DNA from: Phycisphaerae bacterium
GTDB taxonomy: Bacteria > Planctomycetota > Phycisphaerae > UBA1845
Reading direction: 5' to 3'
Length of the DNA: 64,000 nucleotides
Assembly (NCBI GenBank): GCA_024102815.1
Contig: JAGFJJ010000045.1
Coordinates: 62,001 to 126,000 of the forward strand
Position 1 is the first letter of the stretch; the number at the start of each line of letters is the position of its first letter. The notes under the pieces were generated by a model. It made no database searches and was not told the DNA's origin. It saw only the letters and a program-made list of their open reading frames with translations. The position numbers and the translations under genes were made by a program. Below are positions 24,828-33,522 of this stretch, in pieces.

Positions 24828-25784
24828 CTATTTTGTCTGCTCGGCGCGGGCCATGCGGTGCTGGTTGACCACCTGCACGAAGAAGTCCTCGAGCGTGGCA
24901 CCGTCGCGGCGGATTTCGCGCAGCGACCAGCCGTTACGCGTCGTGAGCTTGAAGATGTCCTCGCGGATGTCACGATCGGGCTTGGGCTGGATGCTGAGCC
25001 GCAACCAGCCGTTTTCGCCCGCGGCATCGACAGCATTGACGCCGTCCATGGCGCGGACTTGCTTGACGACGTCGGCTTCCGGTCCGTGGAGTTCAACCAC
25101 GACACGGGCGCGGGCGACGAGCTGATCGCGGAGATCGGCCGGTGAACCCTGGGCGACGATGCGCCCGGCGGCGATGATGATCGTGCGCGAGCAGGTCTGC
25201 TCGACTTCGGGCAGTATGTGTGAGCTAAGCAGGACCGTATGGCGCTCGCCGAGTTCGCGGATGAGGTTTCGCGTTTCGCGGATCTGGGTGGGGTCCAGGC
25301 CGATGGTGGGCTCGTCGAGGATGAGCACGTCGGGGTCGTGCATGATGGCGTCGGCGAGGCCCACGCGCTGCTTCATGCCCTTGGAGAGCTGGCTGATGGG
25401 GCGGTGGATGAATTCGCCCAGCCAGCAGCGTTCCGCGACGCGACGGATGGCGGTGTTGCGGGCGTCACGATCCATGCCGCGCAGCTTCCCGCGGAAGTCG
25501 AGGTATTCGCGCACGCGCATTTCGGGGTAGAGCGGGGTGGACTCCGGAAGGTAGCCGATGTGGCGGCGGACTTCCATGGAGTCCTTGAACACGTCGAAAC
25601 CGGCGATGGTGGCCGTGCCGTTCGACGCCGGGTGGTAGCAGGTCAGTATGCGAATGGTGGTGGTCTTTCCGGCGCCGTTGGGGCCGAGGAACCCGATGAC
25701 TCCGCCGCGTTCGACGGAGAAGGAGATGTTGTCGACGGCGACCAGAGGTCCATAGCGTTTGGTGAGATTGGTAACCTGGATCAT
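24828..25784 (-). CDS. ABC transporter ATPase, GldA-like
   Basis: A 318-residue cytoplasmic ATPase. Walker A GPNGAGKTT (34-42), signature LSKGMKQRVGLA near 134-145, Walker B DVLILDEPTIGLDP, and switch His in LLSSHILPE are all intact. The C-terminal roughly 90 residues form the extension seen in exporter ATPases of the ABC-2 class (DRDIREDIFKL, TLEDFFVQVV). It is the first gene of the operon that continues with permease, GldG-like and DUF4340 proteins. A possible promoter lies about 120 bases upstream. Confidence 0.92.
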   Translation of the reverse strand: MIQVTNLTKRYGPLVAVDNISFSVERGGVIGFLGPNGAGKTTTIRILTCYHPASNGTATIAGFDVFKDSMEVRRHIGYLPESTPLYPEMRVREYLDFRGKLRGMDRDARNTAIRRVAERCWLGEFIHRPISQLSKGMKQRVGLADAIMHDPDVLILDEPTIGLDPTQIRETRNLIRELGERHTVLLSSHILPEVEQTCSRTIIIAAGRIVAQGSPADLRDQLVARARVVVELHGPEADVVKQVRAMDGVNAVDAAGENGWLRLSIQPKPDRDIREDIFKLTTRNGWSLREIRRDGATLEDFFVQVVNQHRMARAEQTK

Positions 25785-26209
25785 CTTCGCAGTCCGCCTG
25801 TTACGCGTACGTTACGGAAAAAGCGGAGCTCGCCTGACGTTCCGCTTGGTGCAAAGCTCGATCAATCTGCGGCGTTTGGCATGCCCTCGCCGAGGTCGCT
25901 CTAGTAACAGCGCGGTAGCGCGAATGTCAAGCATTCGACATCGATTCGCCGCGCTGTGACGAGGACTTTACGTACGGGGATGCAGTGTGGTTCGCCAACG
26001 CAATTCGATGCGAGCCCGCTGCCGGATGTGCGCAGGGGATCTTCGGCGGGATCTCCCGGCGGACTGCCTTGGAGACGGGACCCAAGTGTGCTTCGTGAAA
26101 ATGGGCGGGCTGGGTGTGGGATTCGTTGAAAAGGCGGAGGCGGGTTCGACGGAAGCGGAGCGAGCGGTGTGAGATCGGCGAGGGCGATCAGGTGCGGTTG
26201 CCCCTGTAA
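25785..26209 (-). promoter_or_regulatory. Intergenic region with possible promoter of the ABC operon
   Basis: No gene is visible in these 425 bases. On the minus strand TTGACA (25930-25925) is followed after 18 bases by TACTAG (25906-25901), a fair sigma-70 match that would give a leader of about 110 bases. The rest, toward the polysaccharide locus, is GC-rich without hairpins of note. Confidence 0.4.
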
Positions 26210-27484
26210 TCAGGGCGCGGTGCGGGTTGCCGTGGTCGTCCGGCGGACGTGGCGGGCGGTGCGATGGGCGTCGACGGCTTCGAATGTCAGGCGGGCCCGG
26301 CGATTGAACCACGCTTCGGCGGAGTGAAATGCTCCGGCGGCGGCGCAGCGGTGGGCCATATCGATCAATCGAGGGCGATCATTCCACAGTTCGGCAATCT
26401 GCCGAGCAAGTGCCTCGTGGTTACTCCAGGGGGCTACGATGCCGCAGTACTCGTTCGCGACCCAACGGCGCGTGTACTCGAAATCGAACGATGCGGTAGG
26501 AACGCCGGCGGCCATGGCGTCGAAAATGCTGCGTGGGGTGTCTTCGGCCTCGGGCGTGTAAAGCATCAAGTGGTAATCCCGAAGCGAGGTCACGAATTTG
26601 GAGGAATATGGTCTGGCACCCAGGAAGCGAATCGCGTCGCGGAGATTCAGGTCGTGAGCAAGCCTGTTCAATTCCTCAAGTTGCTCGCCACCTCCGAAGA
26701 TGTCCAACTCCGCCGGTACGCCGGCGCGTCGCAGGATGTCGACTGTGCGGATCGAGCCAATGAGTCCCTTCCATTTGGTGAGCCGTCCGATAAAGACCAT
26801 TCGCAGTGTTGACGCCGCCCGCATTTCGACGGATTTCTTTTGCAACTCCTCGGGAGAGATCACCCAGTCGCGAAGGTGGGCCGTGTGAACGAAATCATGG
26901 ACGTTCCGTGCACGTGGTCCGGCGCATTGGCACAGCGATGCCCCTTTCAGAAAGGAGACGCTCGCCCGGGCAGCGGCAAAGCGCAGCACGCGCTCATAGC
27001 AGCGCAGGTAAATCGCCGTTCGCCAAGACCGGCGGGGGCCCTGCAACTGCCGGATGTGGTTGCGGACGTCCATGTCCACGATGAAAACGGTCGCGCGGCC
27101 GGCGGACAGTCCGGCGTACAGACCCATTTGCGAGATCGGTCTGAACAGATCACTCATTCCTCCGTGCACGACTTCCGCTTGTTGTGCAAGGCCGCGCAGC
27201 GTTCTCCAGGTCGACGGGGCTCTGTGCCAGAATTGCCGCGCGCGCAGACCGGCAGGGCAGAGGGGGACGAAGCGTATGCCGTCCTCGGACTCGCGAAGTT
27301 CGCGTGGGACCTGCTGATGCCAGGGCGTGCCGGAGGGGCGTTCCGGGCATGCGACGACAATCTCTCCAAACCGACCCTGCAGAGAGTCTTTCAGGAAGAC
27401 CAGGTCGTGTGCCCATTCAGCGGAGACAAGCCCCGCGCCAGGTGCCGAACGCTCAAAAGGAATATGGATGACGAGCAAGTACAT
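26210..27484 (-). CDS. Glycosyltransferase, GT4/GT-B type
   Basis: A 424-residue GT-B enzyme. The C-terminal Rossmann half shows MVFIGRLTKWKGLIGSI (about 228-244), FGGGEQLEELNRL, and the donor-site stretch TPEAEDTPRSIFDAMAAGVP with E-x7-E-like spacing partly changed. The donor sugar cannot be deduced. It is the last gene of the 20-kb minus-strand polysaccharide locus. The final 20 residues are Arg/Thr-rich (TARHVRRTTTATRTAP), which may be non-functional tail. No signal peptide, consistent with cytoplasmic assembly of a lipid-linked sugar chain. Confidence 0.8.
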   Translation of the reverse strand: MYLLVIHIPFERSAPGAGLVSAEWAHDLVFLKDSLQGRFGEIVVACPERPSGTPWHQQVPRELRESEDGIRFVPLCPAGLRARQFWHRAPSTWRTLRGLAQQAEVVHGGMSDLFRPISQMGLYAGLSAGRATVFIVDMDVRNHIRQLQGPRRSWRTAIYLRCYERVLRFAAARASVSFLKGASLCQCAGPRARNVHDFVHTAHLRDWVISPEELQKKSVEMRAASTLRMVFIGRLTKWKGLIGSIRTVDILRRAGVPAELDIFGGGEQLEELNRLAHDLNLRDAIRFLGARPYSSKFVTSLRDYHLMLYTPEAEDTPRSIFDAMAAGVPTASFDFEYTRRWVANEYCGIVAPWSNHEALARQIAELWNDRPRLIDMAHRCAAAGAFHSAEAWFNRRARLTFEAVDAHRTARHVRRTTTATRTAP

Positions 27485-27535
27485 GAGATCGGAAACGTCG
27501 ATTAAATTGGAATCAGGCCCTGGTTATTCACCGCT

Positions 27536-28363
27536 TTATGCAGGCGTTTGCCGGACGGCAACGGAAGCGTACTGGCCCGGAAGACTCTCGGGCGGCAGAC
27601 ACTTGTATCCCAGCGGAGTAAGTCGGTCTGCAAAAGTGTTGAAGTCCACGTCGTCGTGGAAGGTGCAGACGAACGTATGCACGTAGGGGGCCCATTGATC
27701 CGCGTCGTCGAGCAGGGCACGTTCGGCGCCTTCGATGTTGGCTTTGAGGAAGTCCACGCGCGGAAAGCCGGACTCGCGAATAACGGAGGTCAGACGCCTG
27801 CCGGGAACGGGAACCCCGTGTTGGGCATTGGGCTCCACCTTGTATGCCCAGCTTTCGTCACACGCCTCGTCGAACAGGACGTCGGCGTCCTCGGACCAGA
27901 CCGCAGCGTGCATCAGCCGGATGCGGTCGGCCTCGGGGTGCTCGCCGACGTTGCGACGGGCCAAGGCCATGTTCTTGGTCGAGGCGTCCACGCCGAAAAT
28001 GCGGGCCTGCGGGAACCACTTGGCGAAGGCGAGCGTGCCCAGACCGGTGTAGCAGCCGAGGTCGATGATGTACTCAACGGAGGACGGAAGGAGCTCCTGG
28101 GGGAGGAGAAAGAAACGCTGGACGAATGTCTCCCAGAATACGGCGATGTCGGTCGAACCGCGGCGGAGATAGACCTTGTGTCCGCCCAGGGAGCGGACAC
28201 GAATGGGAAGAAGGTCGCTTTCGGAGCCTGAAGGCGAGGGAGATTGAACGGCGCGACGCTGCCTGGCAAACGCCCGGCCCGCTTGCCACATCCGCACGAA
28301 CGATCCGACGTCCGAGACGGCGTTCCACATCTTGAGTTTTCCGGGAAGGGCAGATGCAAACAT
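27536..28363 (-). CDS. FkbM-family methyltransferase
   Basis: A 275-residue protein. The SAM-binding motif is IDLGCYTGLGTLAF (about 101-114), followed by FGVDAS, and the FkbM hallmark VDFLKANIEGAE (about 207-218). FkbM enzymes O-methylate sugars in polyketides and surface polysaccharides, so here it probably caps or decorates the glycan. ATG 28363 is preferred over longer in-frame starts because GAGAGAA precedes it and it clears the upstream stop at 28383 by 19 bases. It sits between the sulfatase-like and glycosyltransferase genes in the same direction. Confidence 0.87.
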   Translation of the reverse strand: MFASALPGKLKMWNAVSDVGSFVRMWQAGRAFARQRRAVQSPSPSGSESDLLPIRVRSLGGHKVYLRRGSTDIAVFWETFVQRFFLLPQELLPSSVEYIIDLGCYTGLGTLAFAKWFPQARIFGVDASTKNMALARRNVGEHPEADRIRLMHAAVWSEDADVLFDEACDESWAYKVEPNAQHGVPVPGRRLTSVIRESGFPRVDFLKANIEGAERALLDDADQWAPYVHTFVCTFHDDVDFNTFADRLTPLGYKCLPPESLPGQYASVAVRQTPA

Positions 28364-28382
28364 GGCGGTTCTCTCTGATTTC

Positions 28383-29966
28383 CTAATCGATGTAGCCCAG
28401 GGCCCGGAGGCGATCGAGAATGGCCGTATCGACCTGGCCCTTCGGGGAATCGCCGGCCGGAGTCCAGCGTTGATCCTCGCGGTGGGCGGCGAGTCGTGCG
28501 GCGAATTCGTCGCAGCGCTGCGGGTGAGCGTGGGACACGTCGCGTGTGGCTTCGGGATCGTCCACAAGATCGAAAAGTTCGCGTCGGCCGTTGTCGTATT
28601 CCACGTAGCGCCAGTCGCGCGTCCGCAAGGACCAGATGCCGGTTTTCCATTCGTCGCGTTTCAGATTGGGGTTCATCTTTTCCATCATGCGAACCGTGCC
28701 GGTCTGAACGGGGAATTCGCTGAAGGCGGCGTCGAGGCCGGTCCAGGCGGCGTCAGAGGCGTTTGCAAGATAATGTTGAATGTTGAATGCGGAATTCGGA
28801 GTGTCGGAGGGTATCCAATCTTGCCTTCGTCCATCGATTCCCACATTCGTGCGCGCTGAGGCCTGCGGCTCGGAAGACGTGTTCTTTCCGCACTGCTCGA
28901 GAGCAGGGGTACACGGCGCATCAGAAGATGAGCCTGCGCAGACTGAAGCCTGCGATTCGCCTTGAGCCGCGGCCAGGCAGGTGTCATGAAGATGATGCAG
29001 TTGGACGATGGCCTGGCTGCGCGTGCCAGGCGCGAAGAGATCGGGGTGGCGAAGAATGAGGGGCACGCGCGTAAGGTAGTCGTGGAGACTGAAACCGTGG
29101 CCCCAAACGCCGTGCTCGCCGAAGGCTTCGCCGTGGTCGGCGCACACGCCGAGCAGTGTATTGTCGAGGCGATCGGAGCTTCGAAGGAAGTCGACGAGGC
29201 GACCGAACTGAGCGTCGGCGTGGAAGATCTCCCCGTCGTAGAGATCGACGGCGGCCTGGCGAAGATCCGGGTCGATCGGGCGATCCTCGGCCATGAGCCG
29301 GGCGAACATCTGCCGGCCGTTGATGTCGCGGAGGAAGCGGCGAAGGGCCGGGCGGTTCTCACTGAATCGCGTCCGCGCGGGGTGATAGAGCGCGTGGGGG
29401 TCCATGAGAATCACGAAGCCGAAAAAGGGCTGGGCGGCGCGGTTCAAGATGGAGATGACATCGCACACGGCGCGGGCGGAGTCGCCCTTGTCCTGGACGA
29501 GAATGCGCGAGGCGTCGACGGCTCGGGCGGCGGAGTCTCCAAATGCGCCGCGGACGAATTTGTACAGGCGATTGTGCTGGCGGAGGAGCCACTGGTCGCG
29601 CGGCCCGATGAAGGCGTCGAACCCGCGGGCGCCGTTGAGCTCGCTGCTGACAAAGGAGTTGTTGGAGACGCAGAAGGTGAAGTAGCCGAGTTCGCGCAGT
29701 TTTTCGGGCAATCGCGGCCAGGCGTCCGGCCAGACGCGGGCGTCGTCGCCGTTCACGCCGTGCTGGTGGGGGAAAAGGTTGCTGAAGATGGACGCATAGG
29801 AGGCGGGGCTGAAGGGCGCGGCCGAAAAGGCGTTGTCGAAGATGCAGCCCTCGGCCGCAATGCGCTCCACGTTGGGCGCCGTGTCGCGGTGATAGCCGTA
29901 GCAGGGCAGGTGATCCGCTCGCAAGGAGTCGATGCAGACAATCAGGATGTTCGGGCGTTGGTTCAT
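28383..29966 (-). CDS. Sulfatase/phosphatase superfamily protein carrying a repeat-derived insert
   Basis: A 527-residue alkaline-phosphatase-superfamily enzyme. The N-terminus NILIVCIDSLRADHLPCYGY holds the first metal aspartate; DPH (189-191) and CADHGEAFGEHG (275-286) give others; the C-terminal RTRDWRYVEYDNG with ELFDL is typical of sulfatases. Yet where sulfatases carry C/S-x-P-S-R, this reads SPASY (53-57): the arginine is missing and the candidate residue is serine, so formylglycine-dependent activity is doubtful. Residues about 335-402 are encoded by dispersed repeats. It lacks a signal peptide. In a polysaccharide cluster it may move or remove a sulfate or phospho-group; the substrate is unknown. 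Confidence 0.8.
   Translation of the reverse strand: MNQRPNILIVCIDSLRADHLPCYGYHRDTAPNVERIAAEGCIFDNAFSAAPFSPASYASIFSNLFPHQHGVNGDDARVWPDAWPRLPEKLRELGYFTFCVSNNSFVSSELNGARGFDAFIGPRDQWLLRQHNRLYKFVRGAFGDSAARAVDASRILVQDKGDSARAVCDVISILNRAAQPFFGFVILMDPHALYHPARTRFSENRPALRRFLRDINGRQMFARLMAEDRPIDPDLRQAAVDLYDGEIFHADAQFGRLVDFLRSSDRLDNTLLGVCADHGEAFGEHGVWGHGFSLHDYLTRVPLILRHPDLFAPGTRSQAIVQLHHLHDTCLAAAQGESQASVCAGSSSDAPCTPALEQCGKNTSSEPQASARTNVGIDGRRQDWIPSDTPNSAFNIQHYLANASDAAWTGLDAAFSEFPVQTGTVRMMEKMNPNLKRDEWKTGIWSLRTRDWRYVEYDNGRRELFDLVDDPEATRDVSHAHPQRCDEFAARLAAHREDQRWTPAGDSPKGQVDTAILDRLRALGYID
28761..28964. repeat. Dispersed repeats read in frame inside the sulfatase-like gene
   Basis: Plus-strand words include GAGGCCTGCGGCTCGGAAGA (28860-28879) and GCGCAGACTGAAGCCTGCGA (28935-28954), like copies a-c near 9-10.5 kb, and GTTGAATGCGGAATTC (28780-28795), the reverse of the CATTCC-type repeat seen in purL. 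The reading frame is open throughout and adds about 68 residues rich in Ser, Ala, Cys and Gln that have no place in the family. Confidence 0.7.
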
Positions 29967-30037
29967 AGAAGTTCGAATGCTATCGTTTTCGCTTCACCAG
30001 GCTTCGATCGCGGCCAGGAATGTCAGGCCAGCCTTGA

Positions 30038-31705
30038 TCAGGTTCCTCCCCCAAGCGTTCGGCGACGCAGTACCGCGAGGCCGTTGGGGCCGCGGTTTTC
30101 GTCCTTGAGGATCAGTTCATAGTTCTCCGCGAATCCGGGCAGGTCCGCCCATGTGGCGATGCTCGCCCAATCGGCGATGTAGCTGACGTTGCGCTTGACG
30201 ACGTATTCCGGAGTCCGGCCCTCGGCGCGGTATTCGAGCGCCTCGGGATTGACCTTGCCGTCAAGATTGATGGTGCGGTCGTGGTAGAAACCGAGCGTTC
30301 CGGTCTGGACGGCGGCGACCCATTGGTCGGCCGGGACGTTTTCGCGGACCCAGTCAACAACCTGGAAGTGCATGTGCTGCTTGCCGTTGCGATAGATGCG
30401 GGCATTTAGAGCGATGGTCAGGAGCAGCGCGAATGAAAGGGCGACGATCGCGGACCGGGAGAGCGCGGGTGCGGGACGTCGCAGCCATTCCAGAAACAGA
30501 CAGGGGAGGATAACGGCCGAAAGCGTGACCGCAGGAAACAGGTATCGACCCAGAAAGCAGGCCATCCCGAAGAAAAGGGCATAGAAGACGAAGAGGCCCG
30601 CGACGAACAGGGCGAGTATGGCGATGCCGGGGGAGAATCTTGCAGTCAGGAACTTGCGAAAACTGAAGGCGAGTACGGCGGCGACCAGGACGGCGGCCAT
30701 GCAGGCAAAGACGACGTAGGGGTTCTGCTCCAATTGGCCCGGGACGCGAAGGACGAGCGAGGCGTTCTCAACCAGTGCAACGAATGCCGGGAGCAGGTTG
30801 GTGGCGAAGCCGATGTCAAGTGACTGGGACCGGCCGCTGACCGGCATGAGATGGCCGAATCGGGAGACATTGAACCACAGCCACGGCGACGCCACGACAA
30901 TGCTGGTGACGCCGATCAGGAAGCTCTGGACGAGCGCTCGCTTGAGAAGGCCGCGCCGCATACAGCGGTATAGATGAACAAGAATTAGTGCGGCGATCAG
31001 GAGGCAGGCGTCGTTTCGAGCGAGAAAGGCCAATCCGAGAACGGCGCCGAGCGTCAGGCATGCGGCCGCGTGCATCGAATCGGTGAGCCGGAGTAGGTAG
31101 CGGTCATAGAGGGCGATCGAGGCGATGATGAGCAGCGTGGCCAGTCCCGTCTCGAGGCCGTTCTGGGTGTGCATGACCGACGAGGGGCTGATGAACCAGA
31201 CGCCGGCAACGAGGAGCGCCGCCGTCGCGGCATCGGGTCCTCGGTAGAAACATCGTGAGACGGCGAAATACAGCAGAATCGCGGCGGCTGCGGCGATGAG
31301 AATCTGAACGATTACAATCAGGAACAGTCCGGGCAGGCGCTCACCGCCGACGGCGCGGAAACAGGCGGCGTAGATCAACGTGGCGAGGGGCTGGGTTCCA
31401 TTGGTGGCGATCTGGCCTTCGGAGACGGAGAAGCCATGGTTGAGGGCGATGTTGCGGGCGATGGTGAGCATGAGGTAGCCGTCTTCCGTGAAGCACTGCC
31501 GCTGAAGGCGATCACCGCCTTCGATGAGCGGGGCCACGCGGACCCAGGCCGTCACCAGCAGGGGGACGATGAGCACGGCGATCAGGAGGCGCCGATAGGC
31601 GGTGGCGCGAGTGGCCGATAACGCGCGAACTGCCGGAGCGTTGCGCAGCGGTTGTGACGCCAAAGTGCGCGAGGCCATGCTTGTCTCAGTTTTGGCGCTG
31701 ATCAT
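30038..31705 (-). CDS. Polytopic membrane glycosyltransferase (GT39/ArnT-like)
   Basis: A 555-residue protein with about eleven membrane helices and a C-terminal periplasmic-type domain. The first loop after helix 1 holds QRQCFTEDGYLMLTIARNIA and GQIATNGTQPLATLIY, the acidic-residue-bearing loop typical of lipid-phosphate-sugar-dependent glycosyltransferases. ATG 31705 overlaps the stop of the WecG-like gene (ATGA), which supports this start over a longer frame. It is expected to transfer a sugar from a polyprenyl-phosphate donor outside the membrane, perhaps to the glycan or a protein. Exact acceptor unknown. Confidence 0.75.
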   Translation of the reverse strand: MISAKTETSMASRTLASQPLRNAPAVRALSATRATAYRRLLIAVLIVPLLVTAWVRVAPLIEGGDRLQRQCFTEDGYLMLTIARNIALNHGFSVSEGQIATNGTQPLATLIYAACFRAVGGERLPGLFLIVIVQILIAAAAAILLYFAVSRCFYRGPDAATAALLVAGVWFISPSSVMHTQNGLETGLATLLIIASIALYDRYLLRLTDSMHAAACLTLGAVLGLAFLARNDACLLIAALILVHLYRCMRRGLLKRALVQSFLIGVTSIVVASPWLWFNVSRFGHLMPVSGRSQSLDIGFATNLLPAFVALVENASLVLRVPGQLEQNPYVVFACMAAVLVAAVLAFSFRKFLTARFSPGIAILALFVAGLFVFYALFFGMACFLGRYLFPAVTLSAVILPCLFLEWLRRPAPALSRSAIVALSFALLLTIALNARIYRNGKQHMHFQVVDWVRENVPADQWVAAVQTGTLGFYHDRTINLDGKVNPEALEYRAEGRTPEYVVKRNVSYIADWASIATWADLPGFAENYELILKDENRGPNGLAVLRRRTLGGGT

Positions 31706-32541
31706 GGGTCCAGTTGCTTTGACCTCTTGAACATCTCCCGCAGGACCAGCCAGGCGAAGCGGCTGTCGTCGACGAGGTATCGCCTCCAGAGTCGTCCCGG
31801 CTCCTGAAACATTCTGTGGGCCCATTCCAGCCCCAGGCGCTGGAGCCAGCGCGGCGCCCGGACCACGTCGCCGCACAGGAAGCTGAAGCTGATGCCGACG
31901 CCGACGCTCAGTCGAGCCCGATAATCATTGCGATGCGCAGCGATCCACTTCTCCTGCTTGGGCGAACCCAGCCCAACGAAGAGGATATCCACATCGGCGG
32001 CGCGGATCATCTCAATGATCCTTCCGTTCTCATCGGCATCTTTCTCGAACCCCATGGGTGGGCAATAGGTTCCGGCGATGCGCAAGCTGGGATGGCGGGC
32101 GCGGAGAATGGCCGCGGAGCGATCCGCCGTGCCGGGGTCGCCGCCGAGCAGAAAGACTGAGAGTCCTTCCCGGGCGGCGCGAGCGCTCAGCGCTGGAAAC
32201 AAGTCAGACCCGGCGACGCGCTGGGGCAGTCTCCGCCCGACCAGTTTCGAGGCCCAGATCAGGGGCATGCCGTCGGCCACGACCATGTCGGCATCGAGAT
32301 AGAGGTATCGGACTTCGGGCCGGCGTTCGAAGCGCACGACATGATCGACGTTGGCGGTGACCACGTACGACGGTTCGTCCCCGCGGGCCAGTTCGACCAG
32401 GGCGTCGAGGGTTTCCTCGAAGCGAATTGCCCAGAAGGGAATGCCGAAGAGCGAGACGCACCGCTGGCGCAGACTCACCAGTCTTGCGACGGGCGTTACT
32501 TCGCGCGACGGGACAGCGGATTGAGTCTGGACAGTTGCCAT
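31702..32541 (-). CDS. WecG/TagA/CpsF-family glycosyltransferase (GT26)
   Basis: A 279-residue GT26 enzyme. Family motifs: TANVDHVV (about 62-69), ADGMPLIWASKLVG, RVAGSDLFP, VFLLGGDPGTAD, and FVGLGSPKQEKW. Members add a second sugar, commonly ManNAc or a uronic acid derivative, to undecaprenyl-PP-linked GlcNAc, so this probably makes an early step of the repeat unit. The first about 30 residues are poorly conserved, and the frame overlaps the preceding GT2 gene by 46 bases; no later in-frame ATG would keep the core, so the overlap is probably real. Cytoplasmic, membrane-associated. Confidence 0.9.
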   Translation of the reverse strand: MATVQTQSAVPSREVTPVARLVSLRQRCVSLFGIPFWAIRFEETLDALVELARGDEPSYVVTANVDHVVRFERRPEVRYLYLDADMVVADGMPLIWASKLVGRRLPQRVAGSDLFPALSARAAREGLSVFLLGGDPGTADRSAAILRARHPSLRIAGTYCPPMGFEKDADENGRIIEMIRAADVDILFVGLGSPKQEKWIAAHRNDYRARLSVGVGISFSFLCGDVVRAPRWLQRLGLEWAHRMFQEPGRLWRRYLVDDSRFAWLVLREMFKRSKQLDP

Positions 32542-33482
32542 GTTCTCAAGAAACGCCGGAAACGCGGGTCCTCGTATCTTCGGGCGCGGCGCAGGGCGGC
32601 GCCGGTGTAACCGGCCAGGATCAGCAGGCCGCCGATGACATACGGCCGTTCGAGCATGCGATAGGCCGTGATGGCCAGGGCGTACAGCGGGTGCGTGCCC
32701 ATGAAGTACTGCCCGCGTCCCCAGCGCAGGCGGCCGTGGTAGATGCTCTTGAAGGACGATCCCATCGGGCGAAGGTGAATGAAGCGGAGTTCATCGTCGC
32801 GGAAACTGCGCGCGTTCCAACCGAGCATCCGGCAGCGGTGGCAGTCGATGCCGTCCCACATCACTTCGCGGACGAAGCCGCCGATCTCGTGGAAGCAGGC
32901 GACGCGGTAGAGCTTGGTTTGCCCCTGCGAGAAGTCGTCGCTGGTGCGTTCGGGTACGAGTCGGCCGTCGATATCCAGCCAGCTTTTGCCGCTGGCCGTG
33001 CCGAGGCGGGGATCTGCGGCGAATTTCTCGAACAAGCGTTGAAAGTATGTCGGTTCGAATGCCAGGTCGCCGTCGAGTTTGCAGACGAAGTCGTAGTCGT
33101 CGAGATTGACCAGCGAGCAGCCTTCGTCAAACGCCTCGACCACACCGCCGCCGACGCGGCGCTTGCCGCGGTCTTCGCGAACGTGAACGCGAATCCAGTC
33201 GTGGACGTCCGCGGCACGGCGGGCAATAGCGACGGTGTCATCCTTCGAGCCATCGTCGATGATGAGCCACAGCGTCGGGCGAATCGTCTGCGCGACCATC
33301 GAGTCGATCGTGCGCTGAAGGTATGCCGCTTCGTCGCGAACAGGGGAGATGACGACGCAACGCGGCGGCGCGACGTTCGGTTCAACCGGTGGAGCGTTCG
33401 TCAAAGCGGATGAGGCGCCGGCCGGTGGTTCGGTTGGGTCCGAAATCCTGTTTGGAGACGAGATTGTCGTGTTTGCCTTCAA
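32496..33482 (-). CDS. Family 2 glycosyltransferase
   Basis: A 328-residue GT-A enzyme: CVVISPVRDEAAYLQRTIDS opens the fold near residue 42, DDGSKDDT follows, and the DxD equivalent is KLDGDLAFEP. The C-terminal part has IDCHRCRMLGW and a hydrophobic stretch (about 282-300) that may hold it to the membrane. The first about 40 residues are Pro/Ala-rich and probably dispensable. It overlaps the WecG-like gene downstream by 46 bases. Donor and acceptor are not evident. Confidence 0.82.
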   Translation of the reverse strand: MKANTTISSPNRISDPTEPPAGASSALTNAPPVEPNVAPPRCVVISPVRDEAAYLQRTIDSMVAQTIRPTLWLIIDDGSKDDTVAIARRAADVHDWIRVHVREDRGKRRVGGGVVEAFDEGCSLVNLDDYDFVCKLDGDLAFEPTYFQRLFEKFAADPRLGTASGKSWLDIDGRLVPERTSDDFSQGQTKLYRVACFHEIGGFVREVMWDGIDCHRCRMLGWNARSFRDDELRFIHLRPMGSSFKSIYHGRLRWGRGQYFMGTHPLYALAITAYRMLERPYVIGGLLILAGYTGAALRRARRYEDPRFRRFLRTWQLSRLNPLSRRAK

Positions 33483-33522
33483 GGTCGCGAATCGAAAGAG
33501 ATTTTGGCGGGCACAGCCCGAC

